Notes under the pieces: model-generated | The model's database searches: none | What the model saw: only the letters and a program-made list of their open reading frames with translations | What the model was told of the DNA's origin: nothing | Part shown: piece by piece, positions 36,753 through 46,295 of the stretch | How positions within the stretch are numbered: the stretch's first letter is position 1 | Layout of the letters: each line of letters starts with the position of its first letter | Origin: Rhizobium rhizoryzae | Lineage (GTDB): Bacteria > Pseudomonadota > Alphaproteobacteria > Rhizobiales > Rhizobiaceae | DNA length: 64,000 nt | Direction: 5' to 3' | Assembly: GCF_011046895.1 (NCBI RefSeq) | Contig: NZ_CP049250.1 | Location: 2,516,501-2,580,500, forward strand | Translations under genes and position numbers: made by a program

Positions 36753-36784
36753 GGCGGCAACCCATTGCGGTTGCCGCCTTTTTT
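36753..36784 (+). terminator. Rho-independent terminator of eno
   Basis: GGCGGCAACC and GGTTGCCGCC form a perfect 10-bp stem with a 6-nt loop (36753-36778), followed by TTTTTT. Confidence 0.95.
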
Positions 36785-36874
36785 GTTGTCCGCGTCCCGC
36801 TGACATTCATGGTCAACGATTGATTAAGCAAACTCTGGCAATCTGCAGACCGTAATGCGTGTCAGGAAATCGAT

Positions 36875-37192
36875 ATGTGGACCAAGCATCATAAAGAGCG
36901 AAAACTGGGGCGTTTGGTCCTTCCCGCTATTACCATCGCCTTCGTCTCCTATTTCAGTTATCATTCCATTCATGGTGATCTTGGACTGATCGCCACGGAG
37001 AAATTCGAGCGTACTCGGGTGGAGAGAGCTGTTGCGCTTGAAAAGCTGGTAGCAAAGCGGGAGGCTTTGGAACGGCAGGTTCGCCTGTTGAGCGACGGTT
37101 CGCTGGAAAAAGACATGCTGGACGAAATTGCGCGATACCAGCTCAATGTTTCTCGCAAAGACGAGATCACCGTTTTTCGCAGCTATTTCTGA
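36875..37192 (+). CDS. FtsB/DivIC-like septum formation initiator protein
   Basis: A 105-residue single-pass membrane protein: a short basic cytoplasmic N-terminus, one helix (residues about 14-30), then a coiled coil (about 40-78, ERTRVERAVALEKLVAKREALERQV) and the conserved tail DEIARYQLNVSRKDEI, typical of FtsB/DivIC. It is predicted to join FtsL and FtsQ at the divisome. It lies between eno and pdhA, the usual rhizobial position. A 6-bp inverted repeat TTAACC/GGTTAA (37194-37212) follows its stop, with a T-rich stretch shortly after. Confidence 0.88.
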   Translation: MWTKHHKERKLGRLVLPAITIAFVSYFSYHSIHGDLGLIATEKFERTRVERAVALEKLVAKREALERQVRLLSDGSLEKDMLDEIARYQLNVSRKDEITVFRSYF

Positions 37193-37241
37193 ATTAACCT
37201 AAAATTGGTTAAATCAACTTTTTCTTAGTGATTCCAGATAG

Positions 37242-37272
37242 TTGATTATCATGTGAGCCATGCATTTATGGC
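37242..37272 (+). promoter_or_regulatory. Candidate pdhA promoter with overlapping inverted repeat
   Basis: TTGATT (37242-37247), 17 nt and TTTATG (37265-37270), 67 nt upstream of pdhA. GCCAT-GCATTT-ATGGC (37257-37272) overlaps the -10 and could be an operator. Confidence 0.35.
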
Positions 37273-37337
37273 ATTGCTGAGGCGTGAATTCTTCCCTATG
37301 GTACGCGCAACCAAACAAACGCGCAGGGAGGTTATGA

Positions 37338-38384
37338 ATGGCGCCGAAGCAATCCGCGTCCGCACCCGTCCGTAAGGCGGCTGCGAAGCCTGCAAAGAAA
37401 GACTTCAACGGCGGAACCATTGCCGAATTCAACAAGAATGACGAGCTGAGCGCCTATCGCGAGATGCTGCTCATCCGCCGCTTTGAGGAAAAGGCCGGCC
37501 AGCTTTATGGCATGGGCTTCATCGGCGGTTTCTGTCACCTTTACATCGGCCAGGAAGCTGTCGTCATCGGCATGCAGATGGCGATGAAGGAAGGTGACCA
37601 GGTCATCACCGGTTACCGCGATCATGGTCACATGCTGGCGACTGGCATGACGGCCCGCGGTGTCATGGCAGAGTTGACGGGGCGTCGGGGCGGCTATTCC
37701 AAGGGGAAGGGCGGCTCCATGCACATGTTCTCCAAGGAAAAGCATTTCTATGGTGGCCACGGCATCGTCGGTGCGCAGGTCTCGCTCGGTACAGGTCTTG
37801 GCTTTGCCAACAAGTATCGCGGCAATGACAACGTTTCGATCGCCTATTTCGGTGATGGCGCTGCCAACCAGGGTCAGGTCTATGAAAGCTTCAACATGGC
37901 CAACCTGTGGAAGCTGCCGGTCATCTACGTGATCGAGAACAACCGCTACGCCATGGGCACCTCGGTCGCGCGCGCTTCCGCGCAGACGGACTTCTCCCAG
38001 CGTGGTGCGTCCTTCGGCATTCCCGGTTATCAGGTCGATGGCATGGATGTTCGCGCCGTCAAGGCTGCGGCCGACGAGGCGATGGAACATTGCCGCTCTG
38101 GCAAGGGCCCAATCATCCTCGAAATGCTGACATACCGCTACCGCGGCCACTCGATGTCGGACCCGGCGAAGTATCGTTCGAAGGACGAAGTCCAGAAGAT
38201 GCGCTCCGAGCACGATCCGATCGAGCAGGTACGCGCGCGCCTGCTCGAAAAGGGCTGGGCGACCGAAGATGAGCTGAAGGCGATCGACAAGGACGTCCGT
38301 GATATCGTCGCAGACAGCGCCGATTTCGCACAGAGCGATCCGGAGCCGGATGTATCCGAGCTCTACACCGACATTCTGCTCTAA
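37338..38384 (+). CDS. pdhA: Pyruvate dehydrogenase E1 component subunit alpha
   Basis: A 348-residue subunit of the heterotetrameric E1, which decarboxylates pyruvate with thiamine diphosphate. The ThDP-binding motif GDGAANQGQVYESFNMANLW...ENN is at about residues 173-200, and the phosphorylation-loop-like YRGHSMSDPAKYR lies near 266. The first 30 residues are Ala/Lys-rich and probably disordered. AGGGAGG lies 6 nt before the ATG. pdhB follows after 15 nt, so pdhA-pdhB-pdhC is one operon. Confidence 0.97.
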   Translation: MAPKQSASAPVRKAAAKPAKKDFNGGTIAEFNKNDELSAYREMLLIRRFEEKAGQLYGMGFIGGFCHLYIGQEAVVIGMQMAMKEGDQVITGYRDHGHMLATGMTARGVMAELTGRRGGYSKGKGGSMHMFSKEKHFYGGHGIVGAQVSLGTGLGFANKYRGNDNVSIAYFGDGAANQGQVYESFNMANLWKLPVIYVIENNRYAMGTSVARASAQTDFSQRGASFGIPGYQVDGMDVRAVKAAADEAMEHCRSGKGPIILEMLTYRYRGHSMSDPAKYRSKDEVQKMRSEHDPIEQVRARLLEKGWATEDELKAIDKDVRDIVADSADFAQSDPEPDVSELYTDILL

Positions 38385-38399
38385 TCGGGGAGGGAACCC

Positions 38400-39809
38400 A
38401 TGCCTATCAATATCCTTATGCCCGCCCTCTCTCCGACCATGGAAGAAGGCACTCTGTCGAAGTGGCTCAAGAACGAAGGTGACAAGGTCACCTCGGGTGA
38501 TGTGATTGCCGAGATCGAGACCGACAAGGCGACCATGGAAGTTGAAGCTGTCGACGAGGGCGTCATCGGCAAGTTGCTGATTGCTGCCGGTACCGAAAAC
38601 GTGAAAGTCAACACGCCAATCGCGGTTCTTCTGCAAGACGGCGAAAGTGCCGATGCCGTGGCTGCTGCGCCGAAGGCTGACGCCGATACGCCTGCTGCAA
38701 CCTCTGATGCATCGGGTGGCAAAGCGCGCGAAAGTGCGGATGAGCCTACCGCTGCTGCTGACAGCAAGGTTCCTGCCCAGCCGAAGGTTGATGTCGCCGC
38801 TGATCCCGATATCCCAGCTGGGACGGAAATGGTGTCGACCACCGTTCGCGAAGCTCTCCGCGATGCCATGGCAGAAGAAATGCGCCGGGATCCCGACGTA
38901 TTCGTCATGGGCGAAGAGGTTGCCGAATATCAGGGTGCCTATAAGGTCACCCAGGGTCTGCTTCAGGAGTTCGGCGCAAACCGCGTTATTGATACTCCGA
39001 TCACCGAGCATGGCTTTGCTGGCGTTGGCGTTGGTGCGGCAATGGCTGGTCTGAAGCCGATCGTTGAGTTCATGACCTTCAATTTCGCCATGCAGGCGAT
39101 TGACCAGATCATCAACTCCGCTGCGAAGACGCTCTATATGTCCGGTGGCCAGATGGGTGCGCCGATGGTGTTCCGCGGCCCCAACGGTGCTGCTGCCCGC
39201 GTCGCCGCCCAGCACAGCCAGGATTATGCCGCTTGGTATAGCCACATTCCGGGCCTCAAGGTCGTCGTTCCCTATACGGCTGCTGATGCGAAGGGTCTTC
39301 TGAAGGCCGCGATTCGTGACCCGAATCCGGTGATCTTCCTGGAAAACGAAATCCTGTACGGCCAGTCTTTCGACGTGCCGAAGCTGGATGATTTCGTCCT
39401 GCCGATCGGCAAGGCGCGCATTCATCGCAAGGGCAAGGATGTGACGCTGGTTTCCTGGGGCATTGGTATGACCTATGCGGTCAAGGCTGTTGCTGAACTG
39501 GAGAAGGCTGGTATCGATGTCGAATTGATCGATCTGCGGACAATTCGTCCGATGGACCTGCCGACCGTCATCGAATCCGTCAAGAAGACCGGTCGTCTTG
39601 TCACGATCGAGGAAGGCTTCCCGCAGTCGTCCGTCGGTGACTTCATTGCCAACTCGGTTCAGCGCGAAGCTTTCGATTACCTCGATGCTCCGGTCCTGAC
39701 GATTGCTGGCAAGGACGTGCCGATGCCTTACGCGGCCAACCTCGAAAAGCTCGCTCTGCCGAACGTCGGCGAAGTGGTTCAGGCCGTCAAAGCTGTTTGC
39801 TACAAGTAA
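38400..39809 (+). CDS. pdhB: Pyruvate dehydrogenase E1 component subunit beta with N-terminal lipoyl domain
   Basis: A 469-residue fusion. Residues 1-82 are a lipoyl domain with the lipoylation site [10 protein letters not shown]; an Ala/Pro-rich linker covers about 83-140. The transketolase-like E1 beta domain follows ([35 protein letters not shown], and the C-terminal transketolase domain with PQSSVGDFI). The lipoyl arm on E1 beta is an alphaproteobacterial trait. The lipoyl domain is nearly the same as that of pdhC (62 of 82 residues identical by my count). Confidence 0.97.
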   Translation: MPINILMPALSPTMEEGTLSKWLKNEGDKVTSGDVIAEIETDKATMEVEAVDEGVIGKLLIAAGTENVKVNTPIAVLLQDGESADAVAAAPKADADTPAATSDASGGKARESADEPTAAADSKVPAQPKVDVAADPDIPAGTEMVSTTVREALRDAMAEEMRRDPDVFVMGEEVAEYQGAYKVTQGLLQEFGANRVIDTPITEHGFAGVGVGAAMAGLKPIVEFMTFNFAMQAIDQIINSAAKTLYMSGGQMGAPMVFRGPNGAAARVAAQHSQDYAAWYSHIPGLKVVVPYTAADAKGLLKAAIRDPNPVIFLENEILYGQSFDVPKLDDFVLPIGKARIHRKGKDVTLVSWGIGMTYAVKAVAELEKAGIDVELIDLRTIRPMDLPTVIESVKKTGRLVTIEEGFPQSSVGDFIANSVQREAFDYLDAPVLTIAGKDVPMPYAANLEKLALPNVGEVVQAVKAVCYK

Positions 39810-39824
39810 GAGGAGGGTAGGCTC

Positions 39825-41147
39825 ATGCCGATCAATATCACGATGCCTGCCCTCTCTCCCACCATGGAAGAGGGCAACCTCGCCAAGTGGCTTGTGAAGG
39901 AAGGCGACAAGATCAAGTCTGGCGATGTCATCGCGGAGATCGAAACCGACAAGGCGACCATGGAAGTGGAAGCCGTCGATGAGGGCGTGGTCGCCAAGAT
40001 CGTCGTACCTGCTGGCACGGAAGGCGTGAAGGTCAATGCCCTGATCGCAATCCTTGCTGAGGAAGGTGAGGATGTTTCCGCCGCTGCATCTGGTAGCGCT
40101 TCTGCTGCTCCAGCTGCCAAGGCGGAAGCTGCGCCTGCTCCGAAGGCAGAGGCGGCACCTGCTGCCGCCCCGGCGCCAAAGGCTGAGGCCGCATCGGCTC
40201 CTGCGTCTTCCGGCGATCGGGTATTCTCTTCCCCGCTTGCACGACGTCTGGCCAAGGAAGCTGGTCTCGATCTTGCCAAGGTTTCCGGATCGGGTCCGAA
40301 GGGCCGCGTCGTGAAGTCGGATGTCGAAAAGGCTGTTGCCGGCGGTTCTGCCAAGGCTGCACCAGCTGCAGCTCCTGCACCTGCCGCAGCGCCTGCTCCG
40401 TCCAAGGGCACATCGGAAGAAGCCGTGCTCAAGCTGTTCGAACAGGGCTCTTACGAACTCGTGCCGCATGACGGCATGCGCAAGACGATTGCCAAGCGCC
40501 TTCAGGAGTCGAAGCAGACGATCCCACATTTCTACGTCTCCGTGGATTGCGAACTCGATGCTCTCCTCGCTCTGCGTGCACAGCTCAATGCTGCCGCACC
40601 TGAGAAGGATGGCAAGCCGGTCTACAAGCTCTCGGTCAACGACATGGTGATCAAGGCGCTTGCACTGGCTCTGCGTGATGTGCCGGATGCCAACGTCTCC
40701 TGGACGGATAGCGCCATGGTCAAGCACAAGCATTCGGATGTTGGCGTTGCCGTTTCCATTCCGGGTGGTTTGATCACGCCGATCATTCGTAAGGCTGAAA
40801 CCAAGAGCCTGTCCGCGATCTCGAACGAGATGAAGGACTATGGCAAGCGCGCCAAGGAGCGGAAGCTGAAGCCCGAGGAATATCAGGGTGGTACGACCGC
40901 GGTTTCCAATATGGGCATGATGGGCGTGAAGAACTTCGCCGCTGTCGTCAACCCACCACATGCGACCATTTTGGCGGTTGGTGCGGGTGAAGAGCGTGTC
41001 GTCGTTAAAAAGGGCGAGATGAAGGTTGCAAACGTCATGACCGTGACGCTTTCAACCGACCACCGTGCGGTCGATGGAGCACTGGGTGCCGAGTTGATCG
41101 GTGCGTTCAAGCGTTACATCGAGAACCCAATGGGCATGCTGGTTTAA
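39825..41147 (+). CDS. pdhC: Dihydrolipoamide acetyltransferase (pyruvate dehydrogenase E2)
   Basis: A 440-residue core subunit transferring the acetyl group to CoA. It has one lipoyl domain (1-82, [10 protein letters not shown]), an Ala/Pro/Lys linker, the peripheral subunit-binding domain near 128-165 ([24 protein letters not shown]), a second linker, and the catalytic domain with [13 protein letters not shown] (the active-site His and Asp) near the C-terminus. AGGAGG precedes the ATG by 9 nt. It is 15 nt after pdhB. Confidence 0.97.
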   Translation: MPINITMPALSPTMEEGNLAKWLVKEGDKIKSGDVIAEIETDKATMEVEAVDEGVVAKIVVPAGTEGVKVNALIAILAEEGEDVSAAASGSASAAPAAKAEAAPAPKAEAAPAAAPAPKAEAASAPASSGDRVFSSPLARRLAKEAGLDLAKVSGSGPKGRVVKSDVEKAVAGGSAKAAPAAAPAPAAAPAPSKGTSEEAVLKLFEQGSYELVPHDGMRKTIAKRLQESKQTIPHFYVSVDCELDALLALRAQLNAAAPEKDGKPVYKLSVNDMVIKALALALRDVPDANVSWTDSAMVKHKHSDVGVAVSIPGGLITPIIRKAETKSLSAISNEMKDYGKRAKERKLKPEEYQGGTTAVSNMGMMGVKNFAAVVNPPHATILAVGAGEERVVVKKGEMKVANVMTVTLSTDHRAVDGALGAELIGAFKRYIENPMGMLV

Positions 41148-41165
41148 GACCAGAAAGGCGGCGGT

Positions 41166-41804
41166 ATGAAATCCGTTCTCGCATTTGGCGATAGCCTGAC
41201 ATGGGGATACGACCCGGTAAACCTGGGTCGTCATGCCTATGAGGATCGTTGGACAAGCGTATTGCAGAAATCGCTTGGACATGGTGTCCGGGTCATTGCT
41301 GAAGGCTTGAATGGCCGGACCACCGCCTATGATGATCATTTGGCCGACTGCGAGAGAAACGGGGCGAAGCTGCTCCCGAGCCTTCTCGAAACGCACAAAC
41401 CGGTCGATCTCGTGGTGATCATGCTCGGCACAAACGACATGAAGCGAGGCATCGCGGGCTCTGCCAATCTGGCGGCCAGCGGTATGAAGCGTCTCGTTGA
41501 TCTCGTTCGCCATCATGTCTGGGGCTTCGATTATGACGCCCCGGATATTCTGTTGGTTTCGCCGCCGAAGACCTGCGAGACAGCGAATGCCCATTTTGCG
41601 GCCATGTTTCGTGGCTCGCTCGATGAGTCGGCGATGCTGGCGACTTTGTATCGAGACCTGGCGGATGAGACAGGCTGCGGTTTCTTCGACGCGGGCTCTG
41701 TTGCTGTTACGACGCCGCTGGATGGTATCCATCTGGATGCCGAGAATACGCGTGCTATCGGTCGAGGTATCGAGCCGGTCGTGCGTGTGATGCTTGGGCT
41801 GTGA
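41166..41804 (+). CDS. SGNH/GDSL family hydrolase
   Basis: A 212-residue esterase-type protein with the four SGNH blocks: FGDSLTWGYDP (Ser10), the Gly-containing GLNGRTT segment, LGTNDMKRG (Asn), and DGIHLDAEN with the catalytic Asp-His pair. No signal peptide, so cytoplasmic. It follows pdhC by 18 nt and is probably transcribed with the pdh operon. The family includes arylesterases and carbohydrate esterases; the substrate is unknown. Confidence 0.9.
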   Translation: MKSVLAFGDSLTWGYDPVNLGRHAYEDRWTSVLQKSLGHGVRVIAEGLNGRTTAYDDHLADCERNGAKLLPSLLETHKPVDLVVIMLGTNDMKRGIAGSANLAASGMKRLVDLVRHHVWGFDYDAPDILLVSPPKTCETANAHFAAMFRGSLDESAMLATLYRDLADETGCGFFDAGSVAVTTPLDGIHLDAENTRAIGRGIEPVVRVMLGL

Positions 41805-41889
41805 GGTCCTTGAGAAGTTTGATCAGGGTCAAGGAGTAGGAATCCGCAGAAGGTAGCATGGGTACCGAAGTCATCAGACGGAGGTAGTC

Positions 41890-42153
41890 ATGACACATAC
41901 GCCACATCAGCTTGCAGAAGAATTTCCGGAGCATCTGGGCAAGATGCGCCACCTGCGAGAAACAGACGGCCATTTTCACCGGATTTCGAAGGAATACGAC
42001 GAGGTCAATCATCGAATTCATTTGGGTGAGACAAACATCGAGCCCTGCGATGATTTCCACATGGCGGATCTGCGGAAGCGCCGGATGACCCTGAAGGATG
42101 AAATAAGCGGGATGTTGACGCGGGCGGAGCCGCTGGCCTCAGAAGAGGCCTGA
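41890..42153 (+). CDS. DUF465 (YdcH-like) small protein
   Basis: An 87-residue charged protein whose HLRETDGHFHRISKEYDEVNHRIH and ADLRKRRMTLKDEISGML segments form the helical hairpin of the DUF465/YdcH family. Function unknown. It lies between the SGNH hydrolase and lpdA in a same-strand series, 86 bp after the former. Confidence 0.85.
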   Translation: MTHTPHQLAEEFPEHLGKMRHLRETDGHFHRISKEYDEVNHRIHLGETNIEPCDDFHMADLRKRRMTLKDEISGMLTRAEPLASEEA

Positions 42154-42240
42154 TCCGGGCCTAACGCTTCCACTCCCGAGAGAACAACAAGGCAAGCCAG
42201 AAGCTTGCGGGAATTAGGTTCTGAAGGAGTGGAAGCACCC

Positions 42241-43686
42241 ATGGCTCAATCCTATGACGTGATCATTATCGGCTCCGGCCCCGGCGGCTATGTAACGGCC
42301 ATTCGATCTGCCCAACTCGGTTTGAAGACGGCGATCGTCGAGCGCGAGCACCTGGGTGGTATCTGCCTGAACTGGGGCTGCATTCCGACGAAGGCGTTGC
42401 TGAGATCTGCTGAAATCCTCGATCACGCCAATCATGCAAAGTCCTATGGTTTGACGCTCAACGGCACCATGACGGCCGATGTCAAGGATGTGGTTGCACG
42501 TTCGCGTGGCGTTTCCGCCCGTCTGAACGGCGGCGTCGCGTTCCTGATGAAGAAGAACAAGATCGATGTGATCTGGGGTGAAGCGAAGCTCACCAAGCCG
42601 GGCGAAATTGTCGTCGGTGCGCCGTCCAAGCCCGCCGTTCAGCCGCAGAATCCGGTTCCCAAGGGTGTGTTGGGTGAAGGTACGTACACCGCGAAGCATA
42701 TTATCGTCGCTACGGGTGCACGTCCTCGCGCACTGCCGGGTATCGAGCCGGACGGCAAATTGATCTGGACCTATTTCGAAGCCATGAAGCCTGATTTCAT
42801 GCCGAAGTCGATCGTTGTCATGGGCTCCGGCGCCATCGGTATCGAGTTTGCATCTTTCTATCGTTCCATGGGCGTGGACGTCACCGTCGTCGAGCTGATG
42901 GCAAACATCATGCCGGTCGAAGATGCCGAGATTTCTACATTCGCGCGCAAGCAGCTCGAGAAGCGCGGTCTCAAGATCATCACGGAAGCCAAGGTCTCCA
43001 AGGTCGATAAGGGTGCCAATTCCATTACGGCTCATGTCGAGACCAAGGATGGCAAAGTTCAACAGATCACTGCAGATCGCCTGATCTCTGCGGTCGGCGT
43101 GCAGGGCAATATCGAGAATCTCGGCCTCGAAGCGCTGGGCGTGAAAACCGATCGTGGCTGTATCGTGATTGATGGCTACGGCAAGACGAACATTCCGGGC
43201 CTCTACGCAATCGGCGATGTGGCCGGTCCTCCGATGCTGGCTCACAAGGCCGAGCATGAAGGTGTCATCTGCATCGAAAAGATCGCCGGTGTTCCGGGCG
43301 TTCACCCAATGGACAAGGCCAAGATTCCGGGTTGCACCTACTGTAACCCGCAAGTTGCTTCCGTCGGTCTCACAGAGGCCAAAGCGAAGGAACAAGGCCG
43401 CGATATTCGTGTTGGCCGTTACTCCTTTGCGGCAAACGGAAAGGCCATCGCTCTCGGTGAAGATCAGGGAATGATCAAGACCATCTTCGACAAGAAGACG
43501 GGTGAGCTTCTGGGCGCACATATGGTGGGTGCGGAAGTCACCGAGCTCATCCAGGGTTTCGTTGTCGCCATGAACCTGGAGACGACCGAAGAAGAGCTGA
43601 TGCACACGATTTTCCCGCATCCGACACTCTCGGAAATGATGAAGGAAAGCGTTCTCGACGCCTATGGCAAAGTCCTGAATGCCTGA
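42241..43686 (+). CDS. lpdA: Dihydrolipoyl dehydrogenase (E3)
   Basis: A 481-residue flavoprotein re-oxidising dihydrolipoyl groups of E2 with NAD+. It has the N-terminal FAD motif IIIGSGPGGY, the redox-active disulfide GGICLNWGCIPTK (Cys-x4-Cys), the NAD motif VMGSGAIGIEF, the second FAD motif GLYAIGDVAG, and a dimerisation domain ending HPTLSEMMKE with the His-Glu pair. The ATG at 42241 follows AAGGAG; a start 12 codons earlier is not needed. It belongs functionally with pdhABC. Confidence 0.97.
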   Translation: MAQSYDVIIIGSGPGGYVTAIRSAQLGLKTAIVEREHLGGICLNWGCIPTKALLRSAEILDHANHAKSYGLTLNGTMTADVKDVVARSRGVSARLNGGVAFLMKKNKIDVIWGEAKLTKPGEIVVGAPSKPAVQPQNPVPKGVLGEGTYTAKHIIVATGARPRALPGIEPDGKLIWTYFEAMKPDFMPKSIVVMGSGAIGIEFASFYRSMGVDVTVVELMANIMPVEDAEISTFARKQLEKRGLKIITEAKVSKVDKGANSITAHVETKDGKVQQITADRLISAVGVQGNIENLGLEALGVKTDRGCIVIDGYGKTNIPGLYAIGDVAGPPMLAHKAEHEGVICIEKIAGVPGVHPMDKAKIPGCTYCNPQVASVGLTEAKAKEQGRDIRVGRYSFAANGKAIALGEDQGMIKTIFDKKTGELLGAHMVGAEVTELIQGFVVAMNLETTEEELMHTIFPHPTLSEMMKESVLDAYGKVLNA

Positions 43687-43761
43687 TGCCAAATCGGCCT
43701 CGGGCGGCATTGTAACCGCGCGAGGCCAAGCCCATATCGTGTCCGCAAAGGAGGACGCTTC

Positions 43762-44010
43762 ATGGAAGGTCTCGGTTTCTTCGGAACCATTATCATTGGC
43801 GGTCTGGCCGGCTGGCTGGCGGGCATGTTGATGGATCTGCGCTTCGGCGTATTCATGAATATCGTGATCGGTGTCGTGGGGGCAGCTTTGGCCACCGCGA
43901 TCCTGGAACGAGCAGGCATCTGGGTTGAACCCGGCGTCTGGGGTGGCCTCGTAAGCGGTTTCCTTGGCGCCTGTGGTCTGCTATTCGTCGCAAAACTCGT
44001 GAGACGCTAG
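43762..44010 (+). CDS. GlsB/YeaQ/YmgE-type small membrane protein
   Basis: An 82-residue hydrophobic protein with three Gly-rich helices ([52 protein letters not shown]), fitting the transglycosylase-associated YeaQ/YmgE family. Stress-response roles are reported for relatives, but no mechanism is established. A strong AAAGGAGG precedes the ATG. It lies between lpdA and lipA. Confidence 0.85.
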   Translation: MEGLGFFGTIIIGGLAGWLAGMLMDLRFGVFMNIVIGVVGAALATAILERAGIWVEPGVWGGLVSGFLGACGLLFVAKLVRR

Positions 44011-44038
44011 CCTTTTTGGTTTAGAAAGCAATTTTACT

Positions 44039-45013
44039 ATGGTCACTATTCTTGATCGCATGTCCGGTGATGATGCCAAGCGCGTTCGCCATCCGGAGAA
44101 GGCGCATCGCCCGGATACCGAGGTCATGCGCAAGCCCGAATGGATCCGCGTGAAGGCGCCCACGTCCAAGGGCTATCAGGAAACGCGGGAGCTTGTGCGT
44201 AGCCACAAACTGGTGACTGTGTGCGAAGAGGCAGGTTGTCCCAATATCGGCGAGTGCTGGGACAAGAAGCATGCCACCTTCATGATCATGGGTGAGATCT
44301 GCACGCGCGCCTGTGCCTTCTGCAACGTGGCGACCGGCAAGCCGAATGCTCTTGACCTCGAAGAGCCTGCCAATGTCGCCAAGGCCGTCAAGCAGATGGG
44401 GCTCAGCCACGTGGTGATCACCTCTGTGGATCGTGACGATCTGGATGATGGTGGCGCCGAGCATTTTGAAAAGGTCATCTGGGCCATCCGCGAGGCTTCC
44501 CCTTCGACGACGATCGAAATCCTGACACCTGACTTCCTGAAGAAGCCGGGGGCTTTGGAACGTGTTGTGGCTGCCAAGCCGGACGTCTTCAACCATAACC
44601 TTGAAACGGTTCCGGGCAACTATCTGACGGTACGCCCTGGTGCGCGCTATTTTCACTCCATCCGCCTTTTACAGCGCGTGAAGGAGCTTGATCCGACCAT
44701 GTTCACCAAATCCGGTATCATGGTTGGGCTGGGCGAGGAGCGGAACGAAGTCTTGCAGTTGATGGATGATCTGCGTACGGCAGATGTCGATTTCCTGACG
44801 ATCGGCCAATATTTGCAGCCGACGCGCAAGCATCACAAGGTCGAGAAGTTTGTCACGCCGGAAGAATTCAAGTCCTATGAGACTGTTGCCTACTCCAAGG
44901 GCTTCCTGATGGTTTCCTCCAGCCCCCTGACGCGCTCTTCGCATCACGCTGGTGATGACTTCGCGCGTCTCCGGGAAGCTCGTGCGCGGAAACTCCTCGC
45001 TGCTGCGGAGTAG
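44039..45013 (+). CDS. lipA: Lipoyl synthase
   Basis: A 324-residue radical SAM enzyme inserting two sulfurs into protein-bound octanoyl groups, so it makes the cofactor of pdhB, pdhC and other lipoyl proteins. Both iron-sulfur sites are complete: the auxiliary cluster Cys62/Cys67/Cys73 ([12 protein letters not shown]) and the SAM cluster Cys88/Cys92/Cys95 (CTRACAFC). The C-terminal RSSHHAGDD has the conserved Arg-Ser-Ser. The Shine-Dalgarno at the 44039 ATG is weak. Placement next to lpdA fits its role. Confidence 0.97.
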   Translation: MVTILDRMSGDDAKRVRHPEKAHRPDTEVMRKPEWIRVKAPTSKGYQETRELVRSHKLVTVCEEAGCPNIGECWDKKHATFMIMGEICTRACAFCNVATGKPNALDLEEPANVAKAVKQMGLSHVVITSVDRDDLDDGGAEHFEKVIWAIREASPSTTIEILTPDFLKKPGALERVVAAKPDVFNHNLETVPGNYLTVRPGARYFHSIRLLQRVKELDPTMFTKSGIMVGLGEERNEVLQLMDDLRTADVDFLTIGQYLQPTRKHHKVEKFVTPEEFKSYETVAYSKGFLMVSSSPLTRSSHHAGDDFARLREARARKLLAAAE

Positions 45014-45020
45014 GACCCGC

Positions 45021-45236
45021 CTAGGTTGAGTTGCTCGATGTGGGTGGTGGTGTGGCGCTGAATCTTATGGTCTTCGCCTCATCCAAGGCCATCCTGATCA
45101 AGTATGCCAACATCGGTGCTTCTATTTTTTCGGCGATGTCGCCAGCTTTTTTGAGATGTCTTATCAGTCTGAGCGTGTCATCCATACTGCCATACGCCGA
45201 TTTCGAAGGGTCTGGGGAAGCGCAGGTTTCCGCCAA
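45021..45236 (-). CDS. Small hypothetical protein, helical
   Basis: Up to 71 residues, unrecognised. The central segment DDTLRLIRHLKKAGDIAEKIEAPMLAYLIRMALDEA has the heptad-like hydrophobic spacing of two amphipathic helices and reads like a real protein, unlike the opposite-strand frame. The start is uncertain: TTG at 45236 or ATG at 45185 (54 residues), neither with a clear Shine-Dalgarno. It is convergent with lipA, 7 bp apart. A short protein with two helices and no membrane segment would suit a partner or regulator role, but that is a guess. Confidence 0.55.
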   Translation of the reverse strand: MAETCASPDPSKSAYGSMDDTLRLIRHLKKAGDIAEKIEAPMLAYLIRMALDEAKTIRFSATPPPTSSNST

Positions 45237-45360
45237 GCCCGCAGTTCTTGTAGCTTGATCGACTTCGATTATGGCTAAATTAGAAGTATCCAGTGGTGGT
45301 TCGACTAATCGCGGCGAACTGTCACTTGTCTTGACGCTTTTCCGATATTAGCTGAACATC

Positions 45361-45825
45361 ATGCCCAAGTTTGAAAACCATCGCCCCGTACGCCATTCTC
45401 CCGAGAACATGTTCGCGCTCGTCGCAGACGTTGAGAAGTATCCGCAGTTTCTTCCACTCTGCGAAGCCTTGTCGGTGCGTTCGCGCAAGGAGCGCGATGG
45501 TAAGACATTGCTGATTGCTGATATGACCGTTGGCTATAAGGCGATCCGCGAAACCTTCACCACCCAGGTGCTACTCAATCCAGCCGACCTCGTGATCGAT
45601 GTGAAATACATCGAAGGTCCGTTCAAGTATCTGGACAATCAATGGCGTTTCCGGGCATCGCCGGAGGGCTGCATCGTAGACTTCCTGATCGACTACGAGT
45701 TCAAGAGCAGGATTCTCGGCGCTGTTATGGGCTCCATGTTTGATCGCGCATTCCGCATGTTTGCTGAAGCGTTCGAAGCGCGTGCTGACAAGGTGTATCA
45801 GGCCGATAATTCCGCAAGCAGTTGA
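45361..45825 (+). CDS. Coq10/RatA family START-domain protein
   Basis: A 154-residue polyketide cyclase/START-fold protein. It begins MPKFENHRPVRHSPENMFALVADVEKYPQFLPLCEA, the hallmark of the RatA/Coq10 family. In eukaryotes Coq10 binds coenzyme Q; the E. coli relative RatA is described as a ribosome-association toxin. In alphaproteobacteria the Coq10-like role is the better guess, and no antitoxin gene adjoins it. Its 3' end overlaps convergent cinA by 28 bp. Confidence 0.88.
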   Translation: MPKFENHRPVRHSPENMFALVADVEKYPQFLPLCEALSVRSRKERDGKTLLIADMTVGYKAIRETFTTQVLLNPADLVIDVKYIEGPFKYLDNQWRFRASPEGCIVDFLIDYEFKSRILGAVMGSMFDRAFRMFAEAFEARADKVYQADNSASS

Positions 45826-46295
45826 AGTGCGGTCGTAACCGTCGCCAGTCTCACTTCTGTTCGTCCGATATCGCCGTACTGCATTTCCCTGTGGATCAGG
45901 CGACCGTCCCCATGAACGGCGCAGAGGTGGACCAAGCCAACTGGCTTTCCCGGCGTGGCCCCACCCGGTCCGGCGATTCCTGTTACGGCAACGGACAGAT
46001 GTGCATTGGAACGGATGAGTGCACCCTTGGCCATCTGCAAGGCGGTTTCGCGCGAAACGGCGCCGAATTGCTGCAAGGTCTCTGCTGTAACACCCAGCAT
46101 ATCCATTTTTGCATCGTTGCTGTAGGTGATGAACCCCCGATCAACAACAGCAGAAGAACCGGCGATTTCCGTTAATGCGGCACCGATAAGCCCGCCCGTG
46201 CAGCTCTCGGCGGTCGCGATCCTAGTCCGGCGGCAAGCATTCAGCTCGATCACCTTAGTTGCAAGGGTCAAAATCTCCGTTGGAAACTGGCTCAT
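45798..46295 (-). CDS. CinA family protein (nicotinamide-nucleotide amidohydrolase)
   Basis: A 165-residue stand-alone CinA C-terminal domain (PncC). It has [24 protein letters not shown], with the catalytic Ser/Lys region, [19 protein letters not shown], and the ending motif [22 protein letters not shown]. Such proteins deamidate NMN to NaMN in NAD recycling. It overlaps ispDF by ATGA, so the two are co-translated, and overlaps the opposite-strand Coq10-like gene by 28 bp. Confidence 0.92.
   Translation of the reverse strand: MSQFPTEILTLATKVIELNACRRTRIATAESCTGGLIGAALTEIAGSSAVVDRGFITYSNDAKMDMLGVTAETLQQFGAVSRETALQMAKGALIRSNAHLSVAVTGIAGPGGATPGKPVGLVHLCAVHGDGRLIHREMQYGDIGRTEVRLATVTTALQLLAELSA

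Noticed and set aside
37332..40961. A 1209-codon open frame on the minus strand across pdhA, pdhB and pdhC
   Set aside because: It is exactly antisense to three well-conserved genes, contains no recognisable domain, and is His/Arg/Asp-rich as expected when high-GC codons are read in the complement.
42214..43710. A 498-codon minus-strand frame over lpdA
   Set aside because: Antisense shadow of a clear dihydrolipoyl dehydrogenase; no family features.
45361..45825. Toxin-antitoxin module (RatA-like toxin)
   Set aside because: No antitoxin gene adjoins it; the Coq10-type role is more likely in this group.
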